A stretch of DNA of 64,000 nt from Pasteurella canis (GCF_900454865.1 NZ_UGTV01000015.1:992001-1056000), one strand, 5' to 3'; counted from the stretch's first letter, positions 38,715-48,888 are shown. The notes: generated from the sequence alone by a model not told the origin. A program made the numbers and translations.

Positions 38715-39436
38715 GCAAAAATTCACCAAAACAAACCGCACTTTCTGATCAAAATGCATATACTTCAGAAACGCAAGCTCGATCATCCCAAAAACAGCTA
38801 AATGCGATTTGGAAAACGATTTTTTGGCAAGGCGTATGGAAAAATAACTCAACATTAGTTCAGCTATTAGGATTATGTCCATTACTTGCCGTTTCAAATA
38901 ATATCACAAATGCGTTAGGCTTAGGACTTGCCACTATGCTAGTCTTGATTTGTAGCAACACTGTCGTGTCTTTATTCCGTAAACAAATTCCACACGAAAT
39001 TCGTATTCCAATTTATGTCATGATCATTGCGACAACAGTCACCATGGTACAGTTATTAATGAATGCTTATACTTATTCACTTTACCAATCTTTGGGTATT
39101 TTTATTCCTCTCATTGTCACAAATTGTATCGTGATTGGACGAGCTGAGGCCTTTGCCTCAAAAAACTCACTCTCTCACGCGATCTTCGATGGATTTTCAA
39201 TGGGGTTAGGTATGTGCTTAAGTTTAATTGTACTTGGTGCAATTCGAGAAATACTGGGGAATGGAACCTTATTTGATGGCATAGAACACTTGCTGGGTGA
39301 TTGGGCAAAAGACTTACGTATTGAATTATTCCAGCTAGATAGCCACTTCTTATTAGCTATTTTACCACCTGGTGCATTTATTGGCTTAGCACTTATGTTA
39401 GCAATGAAAAATTTTATTGATCAGTATAAGAAATAA
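38711..39436 (+). CDS. rsxE: Electron transport complex subunit RsxE (RnfE)
   Basis: A 241-residue inner-membrane subunit paralogous to RsxA, with six membrane segments. [24 protein letters not shown] and [23 protein letters not shown] carry the conserved Cys residues. The N-terminal 35 residues (polar, Ser/Gln-rich) extend beyond typical RsxE and include an uptake signal core (38735-38743, read as Thr-Ala-Leu). The stop overlaps the nth start (TAATG). Confidence 0.95.
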   Translation: MSKNSPKQTALSDQNAYTSETQARSSQKQLNAIWKTIFWQGVWKNNSTLVQLLGLCPLLAVSNNITNALGLGLATMLVLICSNTVVSLFRKQIPHEIRIPIYVMIIATTVTMVQLLMNAYTYSLYQSLGIFIPLIVTNCIVIGRAEAFASKNSLSHAIFDGFSMGLGMCLSLIVLGAIREILGNGTLFDGIEHLLGDWAKDLRIELFQLDSHFLLAILPPGAFIGLALMLAMKNFIDQYKK

Positions 39437-40068
39437 TGAATAAACAAAAACGAATTGAGATTTTAACTCGCCTACGCGATCAAAATCCACATCCAACAAC
39501 AGAACTAAATTATAGCTCACCTTTTGAGTTATTAATTGCTGTTATTTTATCAGCGCAAGCAACAGATAAAGGGGTAAATAAAGCAACAGAGAAACTGTTT
39601 GCTGTTGCGAATACACCGCAAACTATTTTAGCTTTAGGTGTTGACGGGTTAAAGAATTATATCAAAACAATCGGTTTATATAACAGTAAAGCTGAAAATA
39701 TTATCAAAACTTGTCGAGATTTGATTGAAAAACATCATGGCGAAATCCCACAAAATCGTACTGCACTTGAAGCCTTAGCTGGCGTTGGGAGAAAAACGGC
39801 TAATGTGGTCTTAAATACCGCATTTGGACAACCTACTATTGCCGTTGATACTCATATTTTTCGAGTGTCTAATCGAACAGGATTTGCACCTGGTAAAGAT
39901 GTTGTAAAAGTAGAAGAAAAATTACTTAAAGTTGTCCCTGATGAATTTAAAGTAGATGTCCATCATTGGCTAATTTTACATGGACGCTATACTTGTATTG
40001 CTCGCAAACCTCGTTGCGGCTCCTGCATTATTGAAGATTTGTGTGAGTTTAAGCAAAAAACAGAGTAA
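39436..40068 (+). CDS. nth: Endonuclease III
   Basis: DNA glycosylase/AP lyase for oxidised pyrimidines; 210 residues. The helix-hairpin-helix LAGVGRKTANVVLN holds the catalytic Lys (about 120), and the catalytic Asp follows in IAVDTHIFRVSNR (about 138). The C-terminal 4Fe-4S cluster motif is Cys-X6-Cys-X2-Cys-X5-Cys (CIARKPRCGSCIIEDLC). It is the last gene of the rsx operon, a common arrangement in gammaproteobacteria. Confidence 0.97.
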   Translation: MNKQKRIEILTRLRDQNPHPTTELNYSSPFELLIAVILSAQATDKGVNKATEKLFAVANTPQTILALGVDGLKNYIKTIGLYNSKAENIIKTCRDLIEKHHGEIPQNRTALEALAGVGRKTANVVLNTAFGQPTIAVDTHIFRVSNRTGFAPGKDVVKVEEKLLKVVPDEFKVDVHHWLILHGRYTCIARKPRCGSCIIEDLCEFKQKTE

Positions 40069-40090
40069 AAATTATTTTTCCACTGTGTTT

Positions 40091-40116
40091 AAGCAAGACA
40101 CTAATTTATCTTGCTT
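40091..40116 (+). other. Hairpin after nth
   Basis: AAGCAAGA (40091-40098) and TCTTGCTT (40109-40116) form a stem with a 10-base loop and no T tract after it. It may be a weak end or an mRNA-stabilising hairpin for the rsx-nth transcript. Confidence 0.4.
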
Positions 40117-40150
40117 GCATGCCTAAATAAAATAACAAAACATACTTTTT

Positions 40151-40168
40151 CATTCTCAGCTGAGAATG
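40151..40168. promoter_or_regulatory. 18-bp perfect palindrome upstream of the NSS transporter
   Basis: CATTCTCAGC TGAGAATG is a gapless 18-bp palindrome 35 bases before the likely start at 40204. The lack of loop and T tract argues against a terminator. Position and symmetry suggest an operator for a dimeric regulator that I cannot name. Confidence 0.5.
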
Positions 40169-40203
40169 TGTTGATTTGATTTTTTAATTATTTGGATTTA
40201 ATT

Positions 40204-41568
40204 ATGACAACAAAACAAGAAAGACAAACTTGGTCTAGTCGGCTAACCTATATTATGACAGTAGCTGGCGCAACAGTAGGTTTTGGCGCAACTTGGCGTT
40301 TTCCTTACTTAGTTGGTGAAAATGGTGGTGGGGCCTATGTATTTTTATTCTGTATAGCGATGATTCTAATCGGCATTCCAATGATTCTGGTAGAAAACGT
40401 AATTGGTCGCCGATTACGGGTTAACGCCATTGATGCCTTCAGTGATAAATTAGAAACACGCAATATTTCAAAACATTGGATAATCATTGGTTACCTAGGC
40501 TTATTTGGTGCATTTGGTATCATGGCATATTACATGGTACTTGGTGGTTGGGTAATCACTTATATTCTCAGTTTAATCACAGGTACACTCAATATCTCCA
40601 CGCCAATTGACAAAACCGTTGCAAAAACGTTTTATGATTTACATATCGGCGATAGCCCAATTCAAGTTGCCTTATATACATTACTGTTTGTTGCGATAAA
40701 TTACTTTATTCTTGCTAAGGGGATTATTGGTGGTATTGAACGTGCTGTAAAATATTTGATGCCTTTATTATTTCTTTTCTTAATTGGCATGGTGATTCGT
40801 AATATTACTTTACCTGGTGCAATGGAGGGGATTACGTTTTATCTCAAACCAGATTTTTCTAAAATTACACCGCAGTTATTTGTATTCGTATTAGGACAGG
40901 TCTTTTTTGCGTTAAGTCTAGGATTTGGTGTCTTAATCACTCTCTCAAGTTATTTAAACAAAGAAGAAAATTTAATTCAAACGGCCGTCATCACAGGTTT
41001 TACTAATACGATTATTGCGGTACTTGCTGGATTTATGATTTTTCCTTCACTCTTTACTTTTGGTATCGCGCCAAATTCTGGACCAACGTTAGTTTTCCAA
41101 AGCCTGCCGATAGTCTTTTCACATTTATGGTTAGGGAAATTCTTTGCTATCCTCTTTTTTAGTTTATTACTGATCGCAGCTCTCACGACATCATTAACTA
41201 TTTATGAGGTTATCATCACGGCGTTACAAGAAAAGCTAAAAATGCGTCGTAGTAAGGCTATCACTCTGACTTTAGGTAGTATCTTTGTTTTGGGTAATAT
41301 CCCTGCTATCCTTGGTGATAGTGTTCTTAAAGATGTCACTTTTTTTGGTAAAAGTATTTTTGATGCCTTTGACTATATCAGCGGCAATATTTTATTCATG
41401 TTAACAAGTTTTGGCTGTGCTATTTTTGTTGGCTTTGTATTGAAAGATGAGGCTAAAAAAGAACTTTCCCCAAATCCTGATTCCACATTTACTAGAATTT
41501 GGTTTAACTATGTAAAATTTGTTGTTCCTTTAATCATTATAGTTATTTTTGTGAGTAATTTATTGTAA
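40204..41568 (+). CDS. Neurotransmitter:sodium symporter family (LeuT-type) transporter
   Basis: A 454-residue inner-membrane Na+-coupled transporter, probably for an amino acid. About 11-12 membrane segments. The TM1 signature WSSRLTYIMTVAGATVGFGATWRFPYL and GENGGGAYVFLF are diagnostic of the NSS family. An ATG at 40204 with GGA upstream is preferred to a TTG at 40192. It is monocistronic: a palindrome stands upstream and a terminator downstream. The substrate cannot be assigned from sequence alone. Confidence 0.92.
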   Translation: MTTKQERQTWSSRLTYIMTVAGATVGFGATWRFPYLVGENGGGAYVFLFCIAMILIGIPMILVENVIGRRLRVNAIDAFSDKLETRNISKHWIIIGYLGLFGAFGIMAYYMVLGGWVITYILSLITGTLNISTPIDKTVAKTFYDLHIGDSPIQVALYTLLFVAINYFILAKGIIGGIERAVKYLMPLLFLFLIGMVIRNITLPGAMEGITFYLKPDFSKITPQLFVFVLGQVFFALSLGFGVLITLSSYLNKEENLIQTAVITGFTNTIIAVLAGFMIFPSLFTFGIAPNSGPTLVFQSLPIVFSHLWLGKFFAILFFSLLLIAALTTSLTIYEVIITALQEKLKMRRSKAITLTLGSIFVLGNIPAILGDSVLKDVTFFGKSIFDAFDYISGNILFMLTSFGCAIFVGFVLKDEAKKELSPNPDSTFTRIWFNYVKFVVPLIIIVIFVSNLL

Positions 41569-41575
41569 TATTAAG

Positions 41576-41598
41576 AGGCGAACAAAAGTTCGCCTTTT
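41576..41598 (+). terminator. Terminator after the NSS transporter
   Basis: AGGCGAAC (41576-41583), loop AAAA, GTTCGCCT (41588-41595), then TTT. Confidence 0.9.
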
Positions 41599-41623
41599 CA
41601 TTATAATAAATTAAGGTTATCTC

Positions 41624-42430
41624 ATGCATACTAACTACGTTATTAGCCTAACTAGTGCAAGCACTCGTCGAGAACACATCAAAAACGAGTTTGGTCGTCA
41701 AAATATACCATTTGAGTTTTTTGATGCTCTGTCTCCTTCTATTCAGCTCAATGAAACAATTAGCAAGCTCCTACCTGAGTTACTAAAGCACCCTAATCAA
41801 ACATCTGGAGAAAAAGCCTGCTTGATGAGTCATTTACTACTTTGGGAAAAATGTATCAATGAAGATATGCCTTTTATCACAATTTTTGAGGATGATATAA
41901 TATTGGGAAACAATGCATTTACATTTTTAAATGAATATAAATGGTTGCATGAACGTTTCTCAATGAATGAAGCATTCATAATCAAATTAGAAACTTTCTT
42001 ACAAAAGGTTAATACTAAAAATAGTCAAATAAAATCTTTTGAAAAACGATACTTCAATCTCTTACAAAGTGAACATATGGGAACCGCTGGATATATTATT
42101 TCCAATCGAGCAGCAGTATTATTATTGTCAGAATTCCAAAAATTAAAAAATCAACAACTCAGGCCAATTGATATATTAATGTTTAATATAGCATTAAACA
42201 AAAAAATTATTTCATACTATCAATTAACTCCTGCTATTTGTACGCAAATACAAGAAAATCATAGAGATACAGAAATAATAAAAAGTCAGCTTTCAAATGA
42301 AAGAAGAAAAAACGAACAACTTAATCCCTATAAAACAAAGCATTCTTTAGGTCAGCTATTAATCAAAGGACTGACTAAACCTTATCGTTTATATAAAAAG
42401 AAACAAAGAAAAATCATCCCGTTTGAATAA
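41624..42430 (+). CDS. Glycosyltransferase family 25 (LOS-type) protein
   Basis: A 268-residue glycosyltransferase. The N-terminus NYVISLTSASTRREHIKNEF, GEKACLMSHLLLWEKC (about 62-77) and the acidic FEDDIIL motif (Glu89-Asp90-Asp91) are the GT25 pattern found in Haemophilus and Neisseria LOS galactosyl/glucosyltransferases. The C-terminus is basic (YKKKQRKIIP), suiting membrane association. It stands alone between an NSS transporter and uup. The sequence looks more AT-rich than its neighbours, hinting at acquisition. No tetranucleotide repeats are present, unlike phase-variable relatives. The acceptor and sugar are unknown. Confidence 0.88.
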   Translation: MHTNYVISLTSASTRREHIKNEFGRQNIPFEFFDALSPSIQLNETISKLLPELLKHPNQTSGEKACLMSHLLLWEKCINEDMPFITIFEDDIILGNNAFTFLNEYKWLHERFSMNEAFIIKLETFLQKVNTKNSQIKSFEKRYFNLLQSEHMGTAGYIISNRAAVLLLSEFQKLKNQQLRPIDILMFNIALNKKIISYYQLTPAICTQIQENHRDTEIIKSQLSNERRKNEQLNPYKTKHSLGQLLIKGLTKPYRLYKKKQRKIIPFE

Positions 42431-42475
42431 CCATTTAGATAAGAAGAGTAATATCACGTTGCTCCTCTTTCTTAT

Positions 42476-44431
42476 TTATTTGATATTTTTCTTCTCCTCT
42501 AATTCCTCCCAACGGATAAAAGCTTGCTCTAATTGCTCTTCAGTATCTGTAAGTAATTGTAATTTAGCTGAGGTGTAGTCATGTGGCTGTTGAAAAAACT
42601 CGACGTGACTAATTTCTGCTTGTAATGCAGCAATTTTTTCTTCTAGTTCTTCTAATAACTGTGGTAATTGTTCTAATTCACGTTGTTCTTTATAAGAAAG
42701 TTTCAGTGGACGTTGCTGATTTTTAGTGGTAGTTGAAATTTGAGGAATATCGACCGCACTTTTCGCATTCTCGCTTTGTTGTGGAGCATATTGTTTTTGT
42801 TTAAGTGATTTTTGTTCCGCTTTATGAGCAAAATAATTGGCTTGTTGTTGTTTTGCTTCGTGAAAACCACCCACATATTCATTGATAATACCCTCACCTT
42901 CAAACATAAAACATTCTGTTGCAGTATTATCAATAAATTGGCGATCATGACTTACAATTAATAATGTCCCTTGATAATCAGTTAAAATTTCCTCTAACAA
43001 TTCTAATGTTTCTACATCTAGATCATTTGTTGGTTCGTCTAAGATTAATAAATTATTTGGTTTTAGCAACAATTTTGCGAGTAATAAACGATTACGTTCA
43101 CCACCAGACAGTGCTTTTACTGGTGTCATCGCACGTTTTGGCGGAAATAGGAAATCTTGTAAATAACCTAAAACATGACGTTTTATGCCATTTACTTCAA
43201 TATCTTGTTTACCATCTGCAACATTATCCATCACTGTTTTTTCAGGATCGAGATCAGCACGATATTGGTCAAAATAAGCAATATCTAATTTTGTGCCACT
43301 ACGTACTGTCCCAGAAGTTGGCTGAATTTCGCCTAACAACAATTTAATGAATGTTGTTTTACCACAGCCATTAGGTCCCACTAAGGCAATTTTATCTCCA
43401 CGTAATATTGTCGTACTAAAATTTTGTATCAATGTTTTACCTGCAACCTCATAACTTACATTATCTAGCTCAAATACAGTTTTTCCCGAACGACTCGCAT
43501 TATCTATTTGTAGTTTAGCACTACCTAATACTTCTCGACGTTGGCGACGTTCTTCACGTAATGCTTTGAGTGCTCTTACACGCCCTTCATTCCTTGTTCT
43601 ACGCGCTTTAATACCTTGTCGAATCCACACTTCTTCTTGTGCTAACTTTTTATCAAAAAGTGTATTTTGAAGTGCTTCAACACGCAGGTTTTCTTCTTTA
43701 GTCGCTAAATATAAATCATAGTTACCTGGATAAGAGACTAACTTACCACGATCTAAATCAACAATACGCGTTGCCATTTTACGAATAAATGAACGGTCAT
43801 GAGAAATAAACACGATACTACCCGAGAAACCTAATAAAAAATCTTCTAACCATTCGATTGCATCAACATCTAAGTGGTTAGTCGGTTCATCTAACAACAA
43901 AATATCGGGATCACACACTAATGCACGTGCTAAAGCGGCTTTGCGTAGCCAGCCACCAGATAGTTCAGTGAGTAAAGTGTCTGGATCAAGTTCTAATTTA
44001 AGTAATACTTCTTTAATTTTATTTTCAAAACGCCAGCCATTAGCATGATCTAGTTTGGATTGTATTTGAGATAATTGGTTTAATGTCGCCTCATTGTAAT
44101 CTTGTGCTAATATGGCTGAAATCTGATGATATTCTTTTAGTAAATCGGCTAAATGACCTATCCCTTCTGCCACATAATCAAATACATTTCCCTCGGCATG
44201 ACGTGGCGGATCTTGTTCTAAACGCGAGACAACAATGTCTTTCTCAAATTGTAATCGACCATCATCCATCACTACTTCACCAGACAAGATCTTCATTAAT
44301 GTAGATTTCCCCGCGCCATTACGACCTACTAAGCAAACACGCTCACCTGCTTCAATATGTAATTCTGTATGATCTAATAAAGGATGATCGCTAAATGAAA
44401 GGTAACCATTGGTTAAAGAAATTAATGCCAT
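42476..44431 (-). CDS. uup: ABC-F ATPase Uup
   Basis: A 651-residue soluble protein with two ABC domains: Walker A GRNGAGKS (36-43) and GPNGCGKT (about 353), signatures LSGGWLRKA and LSGGERNRL, and Walker B motifs LLLDEPTNHLD and LILDEPTNDLD. No membrane segments. The C-terminal coiled coil (about 570-650) is the DNA-binding domain typical of Uup. ABC-F proteins act on ribosomes, and Uup also limits excision of transposons. An uptake signal core lies at 42753-42761, in the linker before the coiled coil. Confidence 0.94.
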   Translation of the reverse strand: MALISLTNGYLSFSDHPLLDHTELHIEAGERVCLVGRNGAGKSTLMKILSGEVVMDDGRLQFEKDIVVSRLEQDPPRHAEGNVFDYVAEGIGHLADLLKEYHQISAILAQDYNEATLNQLSQIQSKLDHANGWRFENKIKEVLLKLELDPDTLLTELSGGWLRKAALARALVCDPDILLLDEPTNHLDVDAIEWLEDFLLGFSGSIVFISHDRSFIRKMATRIVDLDRGKLVSYPGNYDLYLATKEENLRVEALQNTLFDKKLAQEEVWIRQGIKARRTRNEGRVRALKALREERRQRREVLGSAKLQIDNASRSGKTVFELDNVSYEVAGKTLIQNFSTTILRGDKIALVGPNGCGKTTFIKLLLGEIQPTSGTVRSGTKLDIAYFDQYRADLDPEKTVMDNVADGKQDIEVNGIKRHVLGYLQDFLFPPKRAMTPVKALSGGERNRLLLAKLLLKPNNLLILDEPTNDLDVETLELLEEILTDYQGTLLIVSHDRQFIDNTATECFMFEGEGIINEYVGGFHEAKQQQANYFAHKAEQKSLKQKQYAPQQSENAKSAVDIPQISTTTKNQQRPLKLSYKEQRELEQLPQLLEELEEKIAALQAEISHVEFFQQPHDYTSAKLQLLTDTEEQLEQAFIRWEELEEKKNIK

Positions 44432-44609
44432 AATGCCTCATTTTTAATTCTATTGTTTACATCATCTTCACTTACTCAAGTGACTGTATTTTTACTTTAC
44501 AAAAAAACAAACCTAATCGTCATATTAACGCTCAATCAAACAAATCAACATACGTTAAATATATATCATTACTTAAATGTAAGATGAAAATTGACAACAT
44601 CGTTCAATA

Positions 44610-45962
44610 TTAAAGTTGTTGATAAACTCTTAGTGCGTAAGCATCTGACATACCTGCAATATAGTCACAAATAATACGCTTCTTATTCTGTTGTGTTGCG
44701 TTTTTCCAACGATTTGCAGTATTACGTGGTAATAAACGCTCGGGATCAGACTCAAAAATTTGAAACATTTCGGTTAAAATACGTTGACCTTTATATTCAA
44801 TACGTTGAGTGTCTACATTTAAAATCACATATTTACGCACAAAATCTTTAAATACCTGTAATGCCGCTTTCACTTCTGTTGGAAGTTCTGCATTGTAACG
44901 CAGTAATGGCTCATAAAAGTCTGCTGTTAATGTCCAACGTACGCTAGTAATAAAATAATTTACTAACGCACCAATCGCATGTTTACGTAAATAATGCTGT
45001 TCAGAAAACAGTTTATCGGTAATCATATCAATATTTTTCTGCACCCAATCAGATTCTGATCTTTTTAGTACTTCTACAGCTTCCTGCCATTGATGACGAT
45101 TCACCACACCAGTCACAATTGCATCTTCTAAATCATGTACGCCATAAGCAATATCATCTGCTAACTCCATTAAGCTACAATCTAATGATTTAAACCGTGT
45201 TTTTAAAATGTCACTCGCGCATGAACGCACTTTTTGCCATTGTCTAAACAATTCTTTATCATGTTCATTTAATGGCGCGAGTAACCAATTAAACATCGCT
45301 AAATCATCACGAAATATCCCTTTACCTGGTTTCCAATCCATTATTTTCACATAACGAGGATCTGTATTTCCTACAAAAGATAATTCTGCATATTGCGGCG
45401 AAGACTGATCTAAAATCGCTGGATACTTAACAATGCCTAAAAGTGTACGCCGTGTTAAATTCATACCTGCTTCAAGCGTATAAGGCTCTAATTTTGTGAG
45501 TAAACGAAACGTTTGTGCATTACCTTCAAAGCCACCATGACGATGCATCATATAATTTAATGCCACTTCCCCACCATGCCCAAAAGGTGGATGACCAATA
45601 TCATGAGCGAAACAAAGACTTTCAATCAAATCATTAGTGGGCAATAGTCCTTTCAGTTGTTTCTGCAGCTCATTTTTTTCTATACTTAACTGAATTGACA
45701 AGTTGATAAAAGCTTCTGCAAAACGCATCTGTGCGACTAAACTACTTCCAATTTGAGCTACTTCTAAGGAATGTGTAAGACGAGTACGATAGAAATCATT
45801 CTCCCCGATCGCATGAATTTGTGTTTTTGCTTGCAAACAACGAAATGCCGCTGAATGTAAAATACGGCCACGATCGCGACAAAATGCAGGACGATGATCT
45901 TTTTCTCGAGGGGTATCGGCAATAAAACGTGTTTGCCAAATAGGATCAACTTGATTGTTCAT
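44610..45962 (-). CDS. dGTPase-like HD-domain phosphohydrolase
   Basis: A 450-residue HD-domain protein of the deoxyguanosinetriphosphate triphosphohydrolase-like group. Metal-binding His64 lies in [13 protein letters not shown], His120-Asp121 in [16 protein letters not shown], and a later Asp in [16 protein letters not shown]. Such enzymes cut dNTPs to nucleoside plus triphosphate and can limit phage replication by lowering dNTP pools. It is shorter than E. coli Dgt (505) and closer to the dGTPase-like type, so the substrate is left open. It is 6 bases downstream of lrgB and may be co-transcribed. Confidence 0.9.
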   Translation of the reverse strand: MNNQVDPIWQTRFIADTPREKDHRPAFCRDRGRILHSAAFRCLQAKTQIHAIGENDFYRTRLTHSLEVAQIGSSLVAQMRFAEAFINLSIQLSIEKNELQKQLKGLLPTNDLIESLCFAHDIGHPPFGHGGEVALNYMMHRHGGFEGNAQTFRLLTKLEPYTLEAGMNLTRRTLLGIVKYPAILDQSSPQYAELSFVGNTDPRYVKIMDWKPGKGIFRDDLAMFNWLLAPLNEHDKELFRQWQKVRSCASDILKTRFKSLDCSLMELADDIAYGVHDLEDAIVTGVVNRHQWQEAVEVLKRSESDWVQKNIDMITDKLFSEQHYLRKHAIGALVNYFITSVRWTLTADFYEPLLRYNAELPTEVKAALQVFKDFVRKYVILNVDTQRIEYKGQRILTEMFQIFESDPERLLPRNTANRWKNATQQNKKRIICDYIAGMSDAYALRVYQQL

Positions 45963-45968
45963 ATTGTA

Positions 45969-46664
45969 TTATGCCATAACAAAATAAATAAGTTTAAACG
46001 TAATAGGCGCAAGAATAGAAGTAATAATGCCACATAATACGAGGGCGATAGAACTATAACTACCCGCTTTTTGATCACTCTCCATGCAAGTTACTGTACC
46101 TAAGGCATGAGAAATAGAGCCTATTGCCAAACCCAATGATTCAGAATGCTTGATTTTTAATGTTCTTAGGACCCATAAACCTAACACAGATCCCTGTAAA
46201 CCTGCTAATACAACACCTACAGCCGCAATAGAGGGTATTCCACCTAAACTCTCTGCTATTGCCATTGCAATTGGTGTAGTAACGGATTTTGGTAGTACAG
46301 TCGCCACTATATCAGGCGTAGCACCTAAGATAAAAGCAAGTATTGCGCCTGATATCATCGAAAATAAAGAAGCCAAAAAAGTAACTGATAAAATCTGCTG
46401 CCAATGGCGGCTAATTTGATGAAGTTGTTCATATAAAGGAACAGCTAAAGCAACAATGCTAATTCCTAATAGATTATTTAACGGCGTATTACCTAATAAA
46501 TATTGATCATAAGAGATATCTAGGCTTAACAATACAATAATTAAGATAATCATCGTTAATACAAAAGAATTAAATAAAATTGACTTCCAATACTGGCTAA
46601 TTTTAATCGCCATCCCAAAAGCAACTAATGTTAAAACAGAATAAAGATAAATGCTGTAATTCAT
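45969..46664 (-). CDS. yohK: LrgB/CidB family membrane protein
   Basis: A 231-residue inner-membrane protein with about seven membrane segments. The motif LPKSVTTPIAMAIAESLGGIPSIAAVGVVLAG (about 123-154) and GLAIGSISHALGTV are diagnostic of LrgB/YohK. With LrgA it forms a holin/antiholin-like pair linked to murein hydrolase control and pyruvate or by-product transport in other bacteria. It overlaps yohJ by 4 bases. Confidence 0.93.
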   Translation of the reverse strand: MNYSIYLYSVLTLVAFGMAIKISQYWKSILFNSFVLTMIILIIVLLSLDISYDQYLLGNTPLNNLLGISIVALAVPLYEQLHQISRHWQQILSVTFLASLFSMISGAILAFILGATPDIVATVLPKSVTTPIAMAIAESLGGIPSIAAVGVVLAGLQGSVLGLWVLRTLKIKHSESLGLAIGSISHALGTVTCMESDQKAGSYSSIALVLCGIITSILAPITFKLIYFVMA

Positions 46665-47074
46665 GGTAACTTCTCCATCCGTCTACGTGTAGCTTTCTTA
46701 CGTAAATGCGTAAATGATTTACGTGAAAAAAGATAATCAGAGAATAACCCCACAAAAACCAATGTTAAACATGTACTTAAAATATTTGGGATAAGTAAGA
46801 CCTTCATTTGTGCAAACAATATATCAGCATATTTCACAATCCCAACACTGACAGGAACAAAAAGTAACGCCATATAACGAATCAATAAACTTGAAGACAA
46901 AAGTACCCAATCTAATCTAATAACTCGCAGTGTTAAACAGAGAAATAATAACAACAACCCCCAAATACTAGCAGGAATACCTACATGAATATGAGTAGAA
47001 ATCCTCTCACCCAGCCATAACATGGCGTATAAAATAGCGAATGAACGCATTAAATCAAACACTTTTTGAATCAT
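46661..47074 (-). CDS. yohJ: LrgA/CidA family membrane protein
   Basis: A 137-residue small membrane protein with four segments. GIPASIWGLLLLFLCLTLRVI and ALLFVPVSVGIVKYADIL are the family signature of CidA/LrgA/YohJ (UPF0299). It has a basic C-terminus. It overlaps and precedes yohK, its usual partner. Confidence 0.93.
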   Translation of the reverse strand: MIQKVFDLMRSFAILYAMLWLGERISTHIHVGIPASIWGLLLLFLCLTLRVIRLDWVLLSSSLLIRYMALLFVPVSVGIVKYADILFAQMKVLLIPNILSTCLTLVFVGLFSDYLFSRKSFTHLRKKATRRRMEKLP

Positions 47075-47203
47075 TTTACTCTATCAGTTTCTGACAATTA
47101 AAAATCATTGTTTTATATAAAAATGAAGTAATATTTTACGCTTATTTTTCATATTTTGTTAGTTTTTAGGTAAAATAGCCTGACTTTATCAGGACTTTTT
47201 TCT

Positions 47204-47692
47204 ATGTATAAAAAGAAAGCATTCATTGCATTTTATTGTTTACTATTGAGTTACGCTGCAGAAGCAAGCCACACTTTACATTGTAAAGTAGTGAGTATTT
47301 CTGATGGCGATACATTTAATTGCTTGTTAAAAAATAATAAACAACTGCGTGTACGTCTTTGGGGTATTGATGCACCAGAAAGAAATCAAGCATTTGGTCA
47401 AAAAGCTAAACAATTTTTAGGCAAACTTATTCATAAACAACAAGTCAAACTTGCTGTGACAGGCTATGACCAGTATCAACGGACTCTTGCTGAGGTGTAT
47501 ACATTACAAGGAAAAAATATTAATGTCGCCATAGTTAAAGCAGGCATGGCTTGGGTATATAAAAAATACAATGCTATGCCAATCTACTTACAAGCACAGC
47601 ATAAAGCAAAACAGCAAAACTTAGGACTCTGGCAAGATCCTCATCCTATTGAACCTGAAAAATGGCGTAAACAAAAGAGAATAGCACAATGA
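47204..47692 (+). CDS. Secreted staphylococcal-nuclease-like protein
   Basis: A 162-residue thermonuclease-family (SNc) protein with signal peptide 1-21 (AAEA-SH). The fold is marked by VSISDGDTFNCLL (catalytic/Ca2+ Asp, about 30-42), the LRVRLWGIDAPERNQ motif with catalytic Arg and Glu (about 48-62), and YDQYQRTLAEVY with the second Arg. Full length. It overlaps csdA by 4 bases. In a naturally transformable cell a periplasmic nuclease could scavenge DNA, but that is inference. Confidence 0.92.
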   Translation: MYKKKAFIAFYCLLLSYAAEASHTLHCKVVSISDGDTFNCLLKNNKQLRVRLWGIDAPERNQAFGQKAKQFLGKLIHKQQVKLAVTGYDQYQRTLAEVYTLQGKNINVAIVKAGMAWVYKKYNAMPIYLQAQHKAKQQNLGLWQDPHPIEPEKWRKQKRIAQ

Positions 47693-48888
47693 CATTTAAT
47701 CCCACGATATTTCGGCAACATTTTCCTTATTTACAACAGGCTGACTCCGCCATTTATTTAGACAGCGCAGCAACCACATTAAAGCCGCAAACCTTAATTG
47801 ATAGTACCGTCAATTTCTATCAATCAGCTGGCTCTGTACACCGCAGTCAATATGATGAAAAACAGACCGCACTTTATGAACAAGCCCGTGAACAAGTCAA
47901 AAAACTGATTAACGCTGAAAGCAGCGATGCGATTGTTTGGACCTCAGGGACGACGCAAGCGATAAATTTCGTTGCGCAAGGTCTTTTAGATCAAATTACT
48001 ACCCAAGATGAAATCCTGATCAGTGAAGCAGATCATCATGCTAATTTTGTCACTTGGCATCAAATTGCCCAAAAGTGCGGTGCAAAATTACATATTTTAC
48101 CCCTCTCTGAACAATGGTTAATTGATGAAACAACTCTACTCAATCTACTAACGAGTAACACCAAATTAGTTGCACTAAATTTTGTTTCGAATGTAACAGG
48201 TACACAACAACCTATTGAAAAGCTGATTAAACTCATCCGCCAACATAGTAGTGCATTGGTATTAGTCGATGCAGCACAAGCAATCAGCCATGTAAAAATT
48301 GATCTTGCCACGTTAGATGCTGATTTCCTTGTTTTTTCTGCCCATAAACTTTATGGACCAACAGGTTTAGGTGTGTTAGCAGGTAAATTGAATGCTCTTG
48401 AACAACTTCATCCTTACCAATTTGGAGGTAAGATGGTTGATAGAGTATCAAAAGAGCAGATTACTTTTAACAAGTTACCTTATCGTTTAGAAGCAGGTAC
48501 ACCGAATATTGCCGCTGTTATTGGCTTTAATGCAGTCTTAACATGGCTACAACAATGGGATTTTATACAAGCAGAGCAATACGCTGTGCAATTAGCAGAA
48601 CAATGCAAAAAACACTTAATGCATTATCCAAATTGCCAATTATTTAGCTCTCCACAACCAAGTACCATTGTTAGCTTTGTTTTTGAGGGTATTGCTACTG
48701 TTGACTTAGCAACATTACTTGCTGAACAAAACATTGCCTTACGTGCGGGAGAACATTGCGCTCAACCTTACTTAGCACAGTTAGGACAATCATCTATATT
48801 ACGTTTATCTTTTGCCCCTTATAATCAACAATCGGACTTAGATATTTTTTTCAACGCATTAAACAACGCCTTAGAGTTATTAACTTGA
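47689..48888 (+). CDS. csdA: Cysteine desulfurase (group II, CsdA/SufS-like)
   Basis: A 399-residue PLP enzyme taking sulfur from cysteine. The PLP lysine lies in VFSAHKLYGPTG (about 222), and the persulfide Cys357 is in LRAGEHCAQPYLAQ, typical of group II enzymes. Pairing with a SufE-like partner downstream favours CsdA. Two uptake signal cores (47866 and 48073) fall in the coding sequence, read as Thr-Ala-Leu and Lys-Cys-Gly. Confidence 0.93.
   Translation: MTFNPTIFRQHFPYLQQADSAIYLDSAATTLKPQTLIDSTVNFYQSAGSVHRSQYDEKQTALYEQAREQVKKLINAESSDAIVWTSGTTQAINFVAQGLLDQITTQDEILISEADHHANFVTWHQIAQKCGAKLHILPLSEQWLIDETTLLNLLTSNTKLVALNFVSNVTGTQQPIEKLIKLIRQHSSALVLVDAAQAISHVKIDLATLDADFLVFSAHKLYGPTGLGVLAGKLNALEQLHPYQFGGKMVDRVSKEQITFNKLPYRLEAGTPNIAAVIGFNAVLTWLQQWDFIQAEQYAVQLAEQCKKHLMHYPNCQLFSSPQPSTIVSFVFEGIATVDLATLLAEQNIALRAGEHCAQPYLAQLGQSSILRLSFAPYNQQSDLDIFFNALNNALELLT

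Noticed and set aside
41600-41700. Tetranucleotide phase-variation repeats in the GT25 gene
   Set aside because: Searched by eye at the 5' end and upstream; no tandem tetramers are present.
42964-43347. A 127-residue frame antisense to uup
   Set aside because: It overlaps the conserved second ABC domain of uup and has Leu/His-rich shadow composition.
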